This document shows, in pieces, positions 50,230 to 58,269 of a stretch of 64,000 nt of DNA (its first letter is position 1; each line of letters opens with the position of its first letter). Under the pieces are notes generated by a model. The model did not search any database, was not told the DNA's origin, and saw only the letters and a list, made by a program, of their open reading frames with translations. This stretch comes from BOG-932 sp965276835 (GTDB lineage Bacteria; Pseudomonadota; Alphaproteobacteria; BOG-932; Roseiterribacteraceae): NCBI GenBank assembly GCA_965276835.1, contig OZ255631.1, positions 1,054,001 through 1,118,000 of the forward strand, in the 5' to 3' direction. Made by a program: the position numbers and the translations under genes.

Positions 50230-51270
50230 ATGTTGAAACTGTTCTTTACGGTAGGCGCGATTTTTTCGGTGCCAGCGCTGGCCCATGCGGCGGCGGTCAC
50301 TACGACCGTTGATTTTCCGGGTAAGAACGAGGGCAGCTTGGCCGTCGGCATCAACGCGGCGGGAGCCGTCGTCGGAACCTATGTCACCTATTTTCGCAAC
50401 GTTCCACTTTATCACGGTTACATCAGGGCAGCCGACGGCACATTCACCAGTTTCAACGTTCCCGGCGAAAACCTGGCACCACCGCCCCAGGGGAGCTATC
50501 TGGGAACCGTTCCGATGTGCATAGACGACCAGGGCGTCGTCGCCGGCTATTACTGGGACGGCGCCAAAACACGTGGATTCGTGCGGGCGGCCAACGGCGT
50601 CATCACCAAGTTCAATCCCACAATGAACCTCGAACCGCTGGGCATCAACAACGGTGGCGTCATCATCGGCAGCCTTGCGCCGAACGGGCGGTACGGGTTC
50701 GAGCGGCTTGCCGGCGGCAAGTTTGTAAAATTGACCGCAGGATCGCTCGGAACGGCTATCACGCCTTTTGCCGTCAATGGCGGCGGTACGATTGTTGGGG
50801 AGGTTGCGCGCGCCGGCAAGTTCGTTGGCGGGTTCATCCGAAGGCCTGACGGAACGACCAGACCCCTGAACATTCCCCACGCCACCGGCACTTCGCCGTT
50901 GGGCATAAATGATAACGGGGCGATCACCGGCACCTATTATACCGGAACGCATGTCGACATAAACTTGCTTATTCACGGCTTTATCCGGACATCTGGAGGA
51001 ACGGTCCGGACGTTCGATCCGCCAAAGGCGGTCTATACGGACGCCACAAGCATCAACAATGCGGATTGGGTTGCCGGATACTATACGACCGGATTCGAAA
51101 AAAAGCCTTATCACGGCTTCGTCCGCACCCCTACCGGAAAGATCACTACGTTCGATCCGGCGGGATCCGCCACGACCTATCCGCAGAGCATCAACGCAGA
51201 TGGCGCCATCGCGGGATATTATTACGATGCGTCCTCGAAGCCGCACGCATTTCTGCGAACTGCGCCATAG
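50230..51270 (+). CDS. Secreted HAF-repeat protein, probable seven-bladed propeller
   Basis: 346 residues. The signal peptide ends ALAHA. Seven repeats of about 40-45 residues follow, each with a core like GINAAGAVVGTY, GYYWDG, HGFVRTPTGKITTFD; examples start near residues 36, 98, 140, 178, 222, 270 and 315. The repeat matches HAF-type (extracellular repeat) motifs. Seven copies suggest a closed beta-propeller. Binding partner unknown; secretion via Sec. Confidence 0.72.
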   Translation: MLKLFFTVGAIFSVPALAHAAAVTTTVDFPGKNEGSLAVGINAAGAVVGTYVTYFRNVPLYHGYIRAADGTFTSFNVPGENLAPPPQGSYLGTVPMCIDDQGVVAGYYWDGAKTRGFVRAANGVITKFNPTMNLEPLGINNGGVIIGSLAPNGRYGFERLAGGKFVKLTAGSLGTAITPFAVNGGGTIVGEVARAGKFVGGFIRRPDGTTRPLNIPHATGTSPLGINDNGAITGTYYTGTHVDINLLIHGFIRTSGGTVRTFDPPKAVYTDATSINNADWVAGYYTTGFEKKPYHGFVRTPTGKITTFDPAGSATTYPQSINADGAIAGYYYDASSKPHAFLRTAP

Positions 51271-51344
51271 GCGCTCCGCCATCCGATTCTGGCTCATCTC
51301 AATGAAGCGGCGTACGGGGGGGCAGTCAAACGTCGGGAGGCACA

Positions 51345-51836
51345 ATGAGCGATCGGCCAGATTTCATCCGGCATTGGCGCGACCTGGAAGGCGCCGATGA
51401 CAGCCATTATCCCGGAGACGACGAGTTGCGGGCGATCGGCGCGCCGATCGCCCGCAATTTGGGTCTGACCCGCATCGGCATCCACCACGAACGCCTGCCG
51501 CCCCGCCGCCGAACGTCTTATCCGCATGCCGAGAGCGCGGAAGAGGAATTTGCCTATGTGCTGGAAGGCACGCCCGATGTCTGGATCGACGGCACCCTGC
51601 ATCGCCTCGGCCCGGGCGACTCCGTAGGTTTCCCCGCCGGCACCGGGATCTGCCACACGTTTTTGAACAACACGGATGCGGAGGTGCGACTGCTGGTGGT
51701 CGGCGAGGCCAACAAGCCCGAGAACCGCATCCATTACCCGCTGAACCAGGAATACGAACGGACGCGGAAGGACGCCTGGACCGACGTGCCGCCGCGCGTG
51801 CTTGGCGGGCATGATGGGAAGGCGCGGCGAAGCTAA
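51345..51836 (+). CDS. Cupin domain protein
   Basis: 163 residues with GGGAGG upstream. The cupin core has motif 1 SYPHAESAEEEFAYVLEG and motif 2 PGDSVGFPAGTGICHTF; metal ligands would be the histidine and glutamate of the first and the histidine of the second. The N-terminal NLGLTRIGIHHERLPPRRR supplies the lead strand. It is cytoplasmic, and the family includes small-molecule isomerases and dioxygenases, so no specific activity can be given. Confidence 0.82.
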   Translation: MSDRPDFIRHWRDLEGADDSHYPGDDELRAIGAPIARNLGLTRIGIHHERLPPRRRTSYPHAESAEEEFAYVLEGTPDVWIDGTLHRLGPGDSVGFPAGTGICHTFLNNTDAEVRLLVVGEANKPENRIHYPLNQEYERTRKDAWTDVPPRVLGGHDGKARRS

Positions 51837-52349
51837 CGGAATCGAGTTAAGTACAGTACCGCACCGAGCAATAAATCGGCTGGTCAGGCACGACGCAGAG
51901 CTATCCGTGTTGTGCTTTCCGTTGCGGTGTTGGCACCGACCGCATGCACCGCCACAGTGCCTGAGGCGGCGGAGTCCGCCGCGGTTTGCATTTACGACAC
52001 CGTCATTTTCGGCACGTCGCAAAATTGTACAAAACTCGGGATCATTTTTACTTTCACGGCGTTTCCTATCACATGCATACACCGCGCACTTTTGAATTTG
52101 AGCGTGATGAAATCGGGGCCGCCGTTATTCGCGAACGCGAATTGAACGAAGCTCTCTCCTATCTCGATCAGGCGATCAGCCGTTTCGCCCACCAAGACAC
52201 GCCGTCGCGGTGGTCAAGCGCGCATTGCCGTCCGCAGGCGCGCGCGTTTTCGATGCCGGCCTTGGAACCAGTTTTTCGCCTGTGCGCCGCAGCGTTAGGG
52301 ATCGAACATCACTCCGCTGGAGAGATGCGGCCGTAGGTCGACGATACCG
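51837..52349. other. Intergenic region without a firm gene
   Basis: About 500 bases with lower GC and no recognised feature. The best coding candidate is a plus-strand frame 52073-52336 (87 residues), whose first 45 residues include a plausible helix (ELNEALSYLDQAISRFAHQ) but whose remainder looks non-protein-like, as after a frameshift. A second frame at 51912-52145 starts like a lipoprotein signal. Neither has a ribosome-binding site or a family match, so the region may hold a decayed gene. Confidence 0.35.
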
Positions 52350-53120
52350 TTATTGCCGAACCGCCTCGGCAAATTCTTTTAATCCAGCCTGACTGAGGTC
52401 CGACACGGCCCAATATTCCTGACCGCCGTCGGTCCAGTGCTCGACATTGTAGCCGCTGGGCGTGGCATGCGCCGTCATGTCGGCGTTGCCATTAGCACGA
52501 GCGACGAACAGGTCGATCAAATGCAGCTTGTGGCGATAGACGACGACCGCCGCCGGACGCCCGCGGAAATAGTCCAATCGTCCGCCCACCAGGTCGAAGC
52601 CCTGGGCTGTCAGGTCCTTCACCGGCGGGGCGAAATCGACCTTGCCGTCGAACCAGGGTTTAACCTGATGCTGGTCGCTGATCTGCACATCGGTCAGATG
52701 CCCGGGCTGTAAGCCCCGCACATGCGCCGCGACAATCGTGTCGGTCAGCGTGTCGTCGACCCCGCGCGTGTCGATCAGCACGGCGACCGATGCGGCCAAG
52801 GCCGCGCCCAGCGCGAAACCGCCGGCGGCAGGGCGCAGCCAACGATTTGGACGGCGCAGCGGCACGACGTTGCTCACCTGCGGCGGTTCGGCCGGCAGCA
52901 TTCCCAAAAGCGCGTTGCGTAGGGCATCCGGCACCTGATGCCGCGTTGCGTTTTCGCGGATGGCGCGGCTCAACGCCGACATCCGCGCCTGCTCGGCGGT
53001 GCAGTCCGGGCAGCCCGCCACATGTGACTCGACCCGCATCTGGGTCATCGCGTCCAGCTCGCCGTCATGCGCGGTGGTCAGCAGAGCCTTCGCTTCGGCG
53101 TGGGTAATGTCCGCCGTCAT
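52350..53120 (-). CDS. Zinc-finger anti-sigma factor
   Basis: 256 residues from the ATG at 53120. The N-terminal ZAS domain has the ligand pattern HVAGCPDC plus an upstream histidine in LTTAHDGELDA. One membrane segment follows (GFALGAALAASVAVLI, about residues 100-115), then an extracytoplasmic domain ending WTDGGQEYWAVSDLSQAGL. It should hold the adjacent ECF sigma factor inactive until a signal outside the cytoplasm is sensed. Its start overlaps the sigma gene stop by four bases. Confidence 0.88.
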   Translation of the reverse strand: MTADITHAEAKALLTTAHDGELDAMTQMRVESHVAGCPDCTAEQARMSALSRAIRENATRHQVPDALRNALLGMLPAEPPQVSNVVPLRRPNRWLRPAAGGFALGAALAASVAVLIDTRGVDDTLTDTIVAAHVRGLQPGHLTDVQISDQHQVKPWFDGKVDFAPPVKDLTAQGFDLVGGRLDYFRGRPAAVVVYRHKLHLIDLFVARANGNADMTAHATPSGYNVEHWTDGGQEYWAVSDLSQAGLKEFAEAVRQ

Positions 53121-53656
53121 TGTGCGTTCTCCAGCAGCCAGCCGCGCTGCATCAATTGCCGGGCGCGCGCCAGCCGCGACATGACGGTGCCGATCGGCAC
53201 GCCGATCACGGCGGCGATTTCCTTGTAAGACAGGTCCTCCATCTCCCTTAAAACCAGGCACTCGCGGAATTCGGCGGGCAGGGCGTCGATCAGCCCGTCC
53301 AGTGTTCGTTTATCGGTGGCGCGGATCAGGGCGGCTTCCGGGTCGTCAGACTCGTCGGCCAGGGTATCGACGAAATCCTGAGCATCGTCGTCGATCGGTA
53401 CCGCCGCCAGGATTTCCGCCGGCCGGTTGGCCTTCATCCAGTCGAAGGCGGTATTGCGCACGATGGTCAACAGCCACGACTTGCCGTTGCCGCCGCGAAA
53501 GCTGCCGTAGAATTTAAGCGCCCGTGCCATCGCTTCCTGCACCACGTCGGCGGCGTCGGTCGGGTCGCGGGTCAGCCACCGGGCAAGATTGTACGCGGCG
53601 TCGAGATGGGGCAGGGCCGTCTCGGCGAAGCGTGCGCTTTCGGGGGGCTGTCCCAA
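53117..53656 (-). CDS. ECF RNA polymerase sigma factor
   Basis: 179 residues from a TTG with AAGGAG 9 bases upstream. Region 2 runs through YNLARWLTRDPTDAADVVQEAMARAL and region 4 through LPAEFRECLVLREMEDLSYKEIA with helix-turn-helix IGVPIGTVMSRLARAR. The matching promoter GGGAAT-N16-CGGT lies directly upstream on the minus strand, so the gene is probably autoregulated. The regulon in this window includes the genes on the opposite side of that promoter. Confidence 0.93.
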   Translation of the reverse strand: MGQPPESARFAETALPHLDAAYNLARWLTRDPTDAADVVQEAMARALKFYGSFRGGNGKSWLLTIVRNTAFDWMKANRPAEILAAVPIDDDAQDFVDTLADESDDPEAALIRATDKRTLDGLIDALPAEFRECLVLREMEDLSYKEIAAVIGVPIGTVMSRLARARQLMQRGWLLENAQ

Positions 53657-53685
53657 TTGAGGCTGTCTCCTTCATCAAGCACTGT

Positions 53686-53749
53686 ACCGACATTACTGCG
53701 ATTTTATTCCCGGTGAAATTTCCGGGAATTTTTCCACGGCTCCCTCGGT
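53686..53749. promoter_or_regulatory. Bidirectional ECF promoter module 1
   Basis: A symmetric block: ATTCCC at 53706-53711 and GGGAAT at 53724-53729 are inverted -35 elements 12 bases apart. Rightward, GGGAAT-N16-CGGT (53746-53749) faces the cysteine-pair gene; leftward, GGGAAT-N16-CGGT (53689-53686 on the minus strand) faces the sigma factor gene. The same sequence and spacing in both directions, next to the sigma gene, identify it as that sigma factor's own target. Confidence 0.8.
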
Positions 53750-53788
53750 ACTGCTTCTCGTTACCAACCGAAACCTGGAGCTTTGAAA

Positions 53789-54181
53789 ATGAATACCGTT
53801 GCCTTGCGCCTCGGAATCCGCCGCATCGCGTCGCTCGCCTTGTTCTGCTTTTCCTTTAGCGCGTGTACCGCCGTGGCGTGCAGCCAGCACACAACGCCGG
53901 CACGCATTGCCGACGCAGGCTCGATCTGCCGCGACACGATGGGTCTTACCCCGTCGAACTTACCGTTCGATTCCTGCGTGCAGAGCCTGCTGCAGAATGC
54001 GGCTGTCGTGAAGCAACCGAGCCTGCCGGCGGAGCCGATCGCCACGGTCGCGCTGCCGGAATCCGACACGCGGAAAAGCTGCGTGCTGTTCGGCCTGGCG
54101 CCGGGTTCCACCGCCCTCCAGACCTGCGCCGACAACCTGGACGCCAGCCTGTTCGAAGCGGCAGACGCCGGCGCGCGCTAG
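53789..54181 (+). CDS. Secreted cysteine-pair repeat protein
   Basis: 130 residues from the ATG at 53789. The N-terminus is a secretion signal (ASLALFCFSFSAC, possibly a lipoprotein). The mature part holds two copies of a motif with the outline C-x4-GL-x-P-x(3-5)-F/L-x2-C: C47-C63 and C98-C113. Each pair may form a disulfide. No function is known. It is under the rightward arm of promoter module 1. Confidence 0.7.
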   Translation: MNTVALRLGIRRIASLALFCFSFSACTAVACSQHTTPARIADAGSICRDTMGLTPSNLPFDSCVQSLLQNAAVVKQPSLPAEPIATVALPESDTRKSCVLFGLAPGSTALQTCADNLDASLFEAADAGAR

Positions 54182-54199
54182 GTCCGCATCAGGGACTCT

Positions 54200-54263
54200 A
54201 CCGCCGGCCGCGCGATTTTATTCCCCAGCCGATTTTTGGGAATTTTTCGCGCGGCCGCCCGGT
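54200..54263. promoter_or_regulatory. Bidirectional ECF promoter module 2
   Basis: Repeats the layout of module 1: ATTCCC at 54220-54225 and GGGAAT at 54238-54243, again 12 bases apart, with CGGT exactly 16 bases out on each side (54260-54263 on the plus strand; 54203-54200 on the minus strand). Flanking bases are also shared (GCGATTTT before ATTCCC, TTTTC after GGGAAT). Rightward it drives the metallophosphoesterase gene; leftward it would give an antisense transcript into the cysteine-pair gene. Confidence 0.78.
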
Positions 54264-54298
54264 CTTGCTCCCGACGACCCACTTCAAGGAGATTTCTC

Positions 54299-55219
54299 AT
54301 GGAAAACATTGGACGGCGCGGCCTCTTGGGCTGCATGGCGATGGCCGGCACGGGCATCATCTGGACGGTAACCGGCGGCGTGCCGCGCATGCTGGACATC
54401 GCAAACGCGGATGCCGCGTCGCTGGAGCGGCTGCATTTCGTTCAGGTCAGCGACAGCCATATCGGGTTCGACAAGGACCCCAATCACGATTCCACCGGCA
54501 CCTTTCAGGCGGCGATCGACAAGATCAAGGCGATGACCAAAAAGCCGGCTTTCATCGTGCATACCGGCGACATTACCCATCTGTCGAAGCCGGAAGAATT
54601 CGACACCGCCGCGCAGGTCGCGGGGCAGGCGGGCGTGCCGGTGCATTACATTCCGGGCGAGCACGATTGGGGCGGCGATGACGGCGCGCTCTATCTCGAT
54701 CGCCATGGCAAGGGCACCAAGGGACAGGGCTGGTACGCCTGGGATGAGGCCGGGGTGCATTTCGTCGCCCTGGTCAATGTCGCCGGGTTCAAGGCCGGCG
54801 GCTTCGGCACGCTGGGCGCGGATCAGATCGCCTGGCTGAAGGACGACCTGGCTGACAAACGCGCCTCCACGCCCATCGTCGTTATGGCGCATATGCCGCT
54901 CTGGACGATCGACGCCGAGTGGGGGTGGAAGACCGACGACAGCGAGCAGGCGATGGCGCTGCTCCGCCGCTTCGGGTCGGTGACGGTGCTGAACGGCCAT
55001 ATCCATCAGGTGATCCAGAAGGTCGAGGGGCATGTGGCGTTCCACACCGCCTATTCGACCGCCTTTCCCCAGCCGGCGCCCGGCACGGCGCCGTCGCCCG
55101 GTCCGATCAAGACCGTTCCGGCCGACCGGCTGCGCGCCACGCTCGGCATCACCGACCTGGTGGTGAAACGCGGGCAGGGGCCGCTGGTCCTCACCAACAT
55201 CACACTGGCAGGAGTCTAA
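54299..55219 (+). CDS. Exported metallophosphoesterase
   Basis: 306 residues with AAGGAG before the ATG. A Tat-like start (RRGLLGCMAMAGTGIIWTV) directs export. The calcineurin-like site is complete: VSDSHIG, HTGDITH, GEHDW in place of the usual GNHD/E, AHMPLW, and NGHIHQ. It should hydrolyse a phosphoester in the periplasm using two metal ions. It is likely transcribed from promoter module 2 with the cupredoxin gene, 3 bases downstream. Confidence 0.88.
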   Translation: MENIGRRGLLGCMAMAGTGIIWTVTGGVPRMLDIANADAASLERLHFVQVSDSHIGFDKDPNHDSTGTFQAAIDKIKAMTKKPAFIVHTGDITHLSKPEEFDTAAQVAGQAGVPVHYIPGEHDWGGDDGALYLDRHGKGTKGQGWYAWDEAGVHFVALVNVAGFKAGGFGTLGADQIAWLKDDLADKRASTPIVVMAHMPLWTIDAEWGWKTDDSEQAMALLRRFGSVTVLNGHIHQVIQKVEGHVAFHTAYSTAFPQPAPGTAPSPGPIKTVPADRLRATLGITDLVVKRGQGPLVLTNITLAGV

Positions 55220-55222
55220 GCC

Positions 55223-55534
55223 ATGAGAATCGCACTTATCTTGTCCGCTTGCCTGATCGCCGGAGCGGCCCATGCAAGCGAACCGCAGACCGTGGTGATC
55301 GACAATTTCAACTTCGAGCCGCAGGTCATCACGGTTGCGTCCGGCACGCATGTCATCTTCAAGAATCAGGACGACCTGCCGCACACGGTGGTCGTGCCGG
55401 GGATGAAGATCAAATCGCCGATGATGGACACCGACGGCACCTATGAGGCGACGTTCGATCAGCCGGGCGACTTCAAATATTTCTGCGGCGTTCACCCGAT
55501 GATGACCGGCGAAGTCATCGTTAAGGCGGAGTAG
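55223..55534 (+). CDS. Cupredoxin (plastocyanin/amicyanin-like)
   Basis: 103 residues, signal peptide IALILSACLIAGAAHA. The type 1 copper ligands are the histidine in DDLPHTVVV and C, H and M in FCGVHPMM, the pattern of small blue copper proteins. It probably moves electrons in the periplasm. It is the last gene of the metallophosphoesterase operon controlled by the ECF promoter module, tying this sigma factor to copper or redox stress at the envelope (inferred). Confidence 0.9.
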   Translation: MRIALILSACLIAGAAHASEPQTVVIDNFNFEPQVITVASGTHVIFKNQDDLPHTVVVPGMKIKSPMMDTDGTYEATFDQPGDFKYFCGVHPMMTGEVIVKAE

Positions 55535-55540
55535 GGTCCG

Positions 55541-56413
55541 TCAGTCGATCGTCGGCTTCCAGTCGCCGAGCAGCTCCCGTCCGTCGAGTGTCCGCACTTG
55601 GCGGCCGATCTGTGTCAGGAAGTCCGTGCTGTAAAACACGCGACCGGTCATCGTGGCCGGGTTGGCGGAACACAGCGCAAGCGCCGCCTCGGCCATGCCC
55701 TCGACCGGTTCTTCCTGCCACATCGGCAGGGACCGGTATTTGTCGACACCGGATGCAGCGGCGCCGGGCGTCCATACAACCGAGAACGGCGCCAGTGCGT
55801 TGACCGCGACCCCCTTGGTGGAAAGTTCCGCGGCAAGCCCCGATGTCAGGCGATTGAGTGCGGCCTTGGCGGCGCCGTAGAGGATCATCCCGCCGTCGGT
55901 GAACAAAGCGGAGTAGGGCGGTCCCGGCGGATGCTCCGCCGCCTTGGAAGTCAGGTTCAGGATCCAGCCGCTTCCACGCTCGGCCATACCCGGCGCGAAA
56001 CGCTGGATCAGGTCCAGCGGCCCACGCACATTCACCTCGAACACACGATTATACTGGTCGTCGCTCAGCGTGTCGTACATGCCCGGTCCGGCAGCGGTCG
56101 TGGCATTGTTGACGAGGATGTCGATGTGACCAAACCGTGCGAGAACCTCATCCGCCAGCGCTTTACGCGACGCAGGTTCACCGACATCGCAGCGCTGGCC
56201 ATGGGCCTTGCCGCCGCTGGCTTCGATCACCTGGACGACGTCTTCGACCGATCCGTCCAGGGTCTGGCCGCCGTAATCGTTCCCTTTGCCGCTCAGCGTT
56301 CGCGCTGTGACGATCACCGTCGCGCCCTCGGCACCGAAACGCTGGGCGATGCCTGCGCCGATTCCTCGGCTGGCGCCGGTGACGAGCGCGATTTTCCCTT
56401 TAAGCGCCGCCAT
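55541..56413 (-). CDS. Short-chain dehydrogenase/reductase
   Basis: 290 residues from the ATG at 56413, two bases after the cupin stop. The coenzyme loop GASRGIGAGIAQRF, LVNNATTAAG, the serine in LNLTSKAA, and YGAAK with the catalytic Tyr and Lys are all present. A longer insertion between Ser and Tyr (EHPPGPPYSALFTDGG) and the C-terminal extension GRQVRTLDGRELL separate it from typical FabG-type enzymes. It shares a transcript with the cupin. Confidence 0.85.
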   Translation of the reverse strand: MAALKGKIALVTGASRGIGAGIAQRFGAEGATVIVTARTLSGKGNDYGGQTLDGSVEDVVQVIEASGGKAHGQRCDVGEPASRKALADEVLARFGHIDILVNNATTAAGPGMYDTLSDDQYNRVFEVNVRGPLDLIQRFAPGMAERGSGWILNLTSKAAEHPPGPPYSALFTDGGMILYGAAKAALNRLTSGLAAELSTKGVAVNALAPFSVVWTPGAAASGVDKYRSLPMWQEEPVEGMAEAALALCSANPATMTGRVFYSTDFLTQIGRQVRTLDGRELLGDWKPTID

Positions 56414-56415
56414 GA

Positions 56416-56832
56416 TCAAGGTGCCGCCTTCGATACGCCGACGCCCTTGGCGCCGGCATAGAACGCCAACAATGTCACCGGTGATTCGCCTGTCACGCCG
56501 CGATGGACTGTATCGGCCATTTCAGCAACCGCCTGTCCGGCATGGACGATCTTCTTCGCGCCGTCATGTTTCTCGATGGTCAGCGTACCCGACAGGATAT
56601 AGGCGGCATTGGGCATCGGGTGATCGTGCCAGGCGAGCGCGGTATGTGCCGGAATGGTGATCTTCAGGATCGACAGTTCCGGATCGCCGGCAGGATAGGC
56701 CTTATAGACCTCGCCGTCCCAGGACGTGCCGGTGGCCAGCAGGGTCTCCACCTTGACCGCCGGTTTCGTGTCGTCCGCCAGGGCGGCATGAGCCAGCGGC
56801 AGCAGCAGGCAGGCAAGAAGCGCGTATCTCAT
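56416..56832 (-). CDS. Periplasmic cupin, copy 1
   Basis: 138 residues from ATG 56832 with GGGGGA upstream. Signal peptide ALLACLLLPLAHAALA. The cupin motif 1 is LAWHDHPMPNAAYILSG with two histidines, and motif 2 contains AGQAVAEMADTVHRG. It is a close paralogue of the cupin at 58266-58682: same length, same order of motifs, and identical runs such as ITIPAHT and LLAFYAGAKG. Function unknown; probably binds a metal and a small ligand. Confidence 0.8.
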   Translation of the reverse strand: MRYALLACLLLPLAHAALADDTKPAVKVETLLATGTSWDGEVYKAYPAGDPELSILKITIPAHTALAWHDHPMPNAAYILSGTLTIEKHDGAKKIVHAGQAVAEMADTVHRGVTGESPVTLLAFYAGAKGVGVSKAAP

Positions 56833-56932
56833 GGATCGTCCCCCGCACAGTGTTTGATTGGTCCGGACACTAACGCATCGGCTTTGCGGTGCCACAGGAA
56901 AAGAGCGTTGACTTCGCCGGATTGCGCACCAA

Positions 56933-56954
56933 CTGTATGAGGATAATCATACAG
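56933..56954. promoter_or_regulatory. Perfect dyad before the GntR gene
   Basis: CTGTATGA (56933-56940) and TCATACAG (56947-56954) are exact inverted arms around GGATAA. The dyad sits 8 bases before the gntR start and overlaps the region where a -10 is expected; TTGACT at 56908-56913 may be the -35. It is the likely site of autorepression. Confidence 0.65.
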
Positions 56955-56962
56955 AGCCCAGA

Positions 56963-57346
56963 ATGCTCGACACGCTCCATATCGAGGACAACGGCGTCCC
57001 GATCTATGTTCAGATCCGCGATCAGATTCTGACCGCGGTCGGCAGCGGGGCGTTACGCCCCGGTGAGCGGCTGCCGACGATGCGCGAGGTCGCGGTGGCG
57101 CTGAAGGTCGACCTCAATACTGTTCGCCATGCCTATGAGACCGCGCAGGATACCGGCGCCATCGTTCTGGTGCGGTCGCGCGGCACGTTCGTCGCCGAAC
57201 CGCCGCCGCCGCCCGACGCGGAGGCGCAAAAATTGCGGCTCGACCGGTTGGCCTATCAATCCGTTGCGGCGGCCGGCGCGGCCGGTCTCGACCCAAAAAC
57301 TCTCGGGCAACGAATCGTCGCAATCGCAAAAGGGGAAAAATCATGA
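56963..57346 (+). CDS. GntR-family regulator, YtrA-like
   Basis: 127 residues. The winged helix begins GVPIYVQIRDQILTAVGSGAL, with PGERLPTMREVAVALKVDLNTVRHAY as recognition region. The C-terminal part is only about 50 residues, the short helical tail of the YtrA subgroup rather than a full ligand-binding domain. YtrA regulators usually control a neighbouring membrane operon. The stop overlaps the slipin gene start (ATGA), so that gene is its likely target. Confidence 0.9.
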   Translation: MLDTLHIEDNGVPIYVQIRDQILTAVGSGALRPGERLPTMREVAVALKVDLNTVRHAYETAQDTGAIVLVRSRGTFVAEPPPPPDAEAQKLRLDRLAYQSVAAAGAAGLDPKTLGQRIVAIAKGEKS

Positions 57347-58269
57347 ATCCACGTAGTGCGACTTCGCCCGCCGGTATTCTCAGCGTGCTGTTCTTCGGTC
57401 TGGCGGCCGCCGCGATCTATTGGGGTACGCTCAACGGCACGACAATCTTCTATGTGCTGGGCGGCGCGCTGGTGCTGCTTGGCCTTCTGACGCCGATGTC
57501 GCTGCAGATGGCGAACCAGTGGGAAAAGGCGGTGGTGCTGCGTCTCGGCAAGCTGCAGGGCGTCAAAGGGCCTGGCCTGTTCCTGATCGTACCGTTCATC
57601 GACGCGGTGACGGTTTGGATCGACCAGCGCATCCAGACCACGGAATTCAATGCCGAACAGGCGCTGACCCGAGATACGGTGCCGACCAATATCGACGCCA
57701 TCCTATTTTGGCAGGTCCACGACCCCGAACGCGCGGCGCTGGAGATCACGGATTACCGGCAGGCCATCGGCCGCGTGGCGCAGACGTCCTTGCGCGAGAT
57801 GATCGGTTCGTCACCACTGACCACGTTGCTGTCGGACCGCAAAAATGCCGACCAGTTGCTGAAGGCCGAGATCGGGCGCAAAACCGCCGACTGGGGCGTA
57901 TCGGTGATCTCGGTCGAAATCCGCGACGTCGCCATTCCGGCCGCGCTGCAGGACGCGATGAGCCGGCAGGCGCAGGCTGAGCGGGAAAAGGAGGCGCGGG
58001 TCATCTTGGGCGCGGCGGAGTTGGAGGTGGCGCAGAAATTCCTCGATGCCGCCAACATCTATGCCAAGAATCCGGCGGCGCTGCAGTTGCGCGCCATGAA
58101 CATCATTTACGAAACCACCAAGGAACGCGGCGCGACGATTCTGATTCCGACGATGATGGTCGACAGCATGAATGCCGGCGGCATCATGAGCCTGGCGGCG
58201 ATGGCGAACCAGGCAAACCAGACCGGCGACGACGGCAAGACCGGTCCGTGGACGGACAAGAAAGCCTAA
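57343..58269 (+). CDS. SPFH-domain protein (slipin/stomatin)
   Basis: 308 residues. Two adjacent N-terminal hydrophobic segments (about 10-50) are followed by the SPFH/band-7 domain starting KAVVLRLGKLQGVKGPGLFLIVP, and a helical coiled C-terminal region with AQAEREKEARVILGAAELEVAQKF. Slipins form ring or cage assemblies in membranes and often recruit NfeD or proteases, none of which is encoded next to it. It is coupled to the YtrA-like regulator. Confidence 0.92.
   Translation: MNPRSATSPAGILSVLFFGLAAAAIYWGTLNGTTIFYVLGGALVLLGLLTPMSLQMANQWEKAVVLRLGKLQGVKGPGLFLIVPFIDAVTVWIDQRIQTTEFNAEQALTRDTVPTNIDAILFWQVHDPERAALEITDYRQAIGRVAQTSLREMIGSSPLTTLLSDRKNADQLLKAEIGRKTADWGVSVISVEIRDVAIPAALQDAMSRQAQAEREKEARVILGAAELEVAQKFLDAANIYAKNPAALQLRAMNIIYETTKERGATILIPTMMVDSMNAGGIMSLAAMANQANQTGDDGKTGPWTDKKA

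Noticed and set aside
51912..52145. Lipoprotein-like short frame
   Set aside because: The lipobox is poor, no ribosome-binding site is seen, and nothing after the signal resembles a protein.
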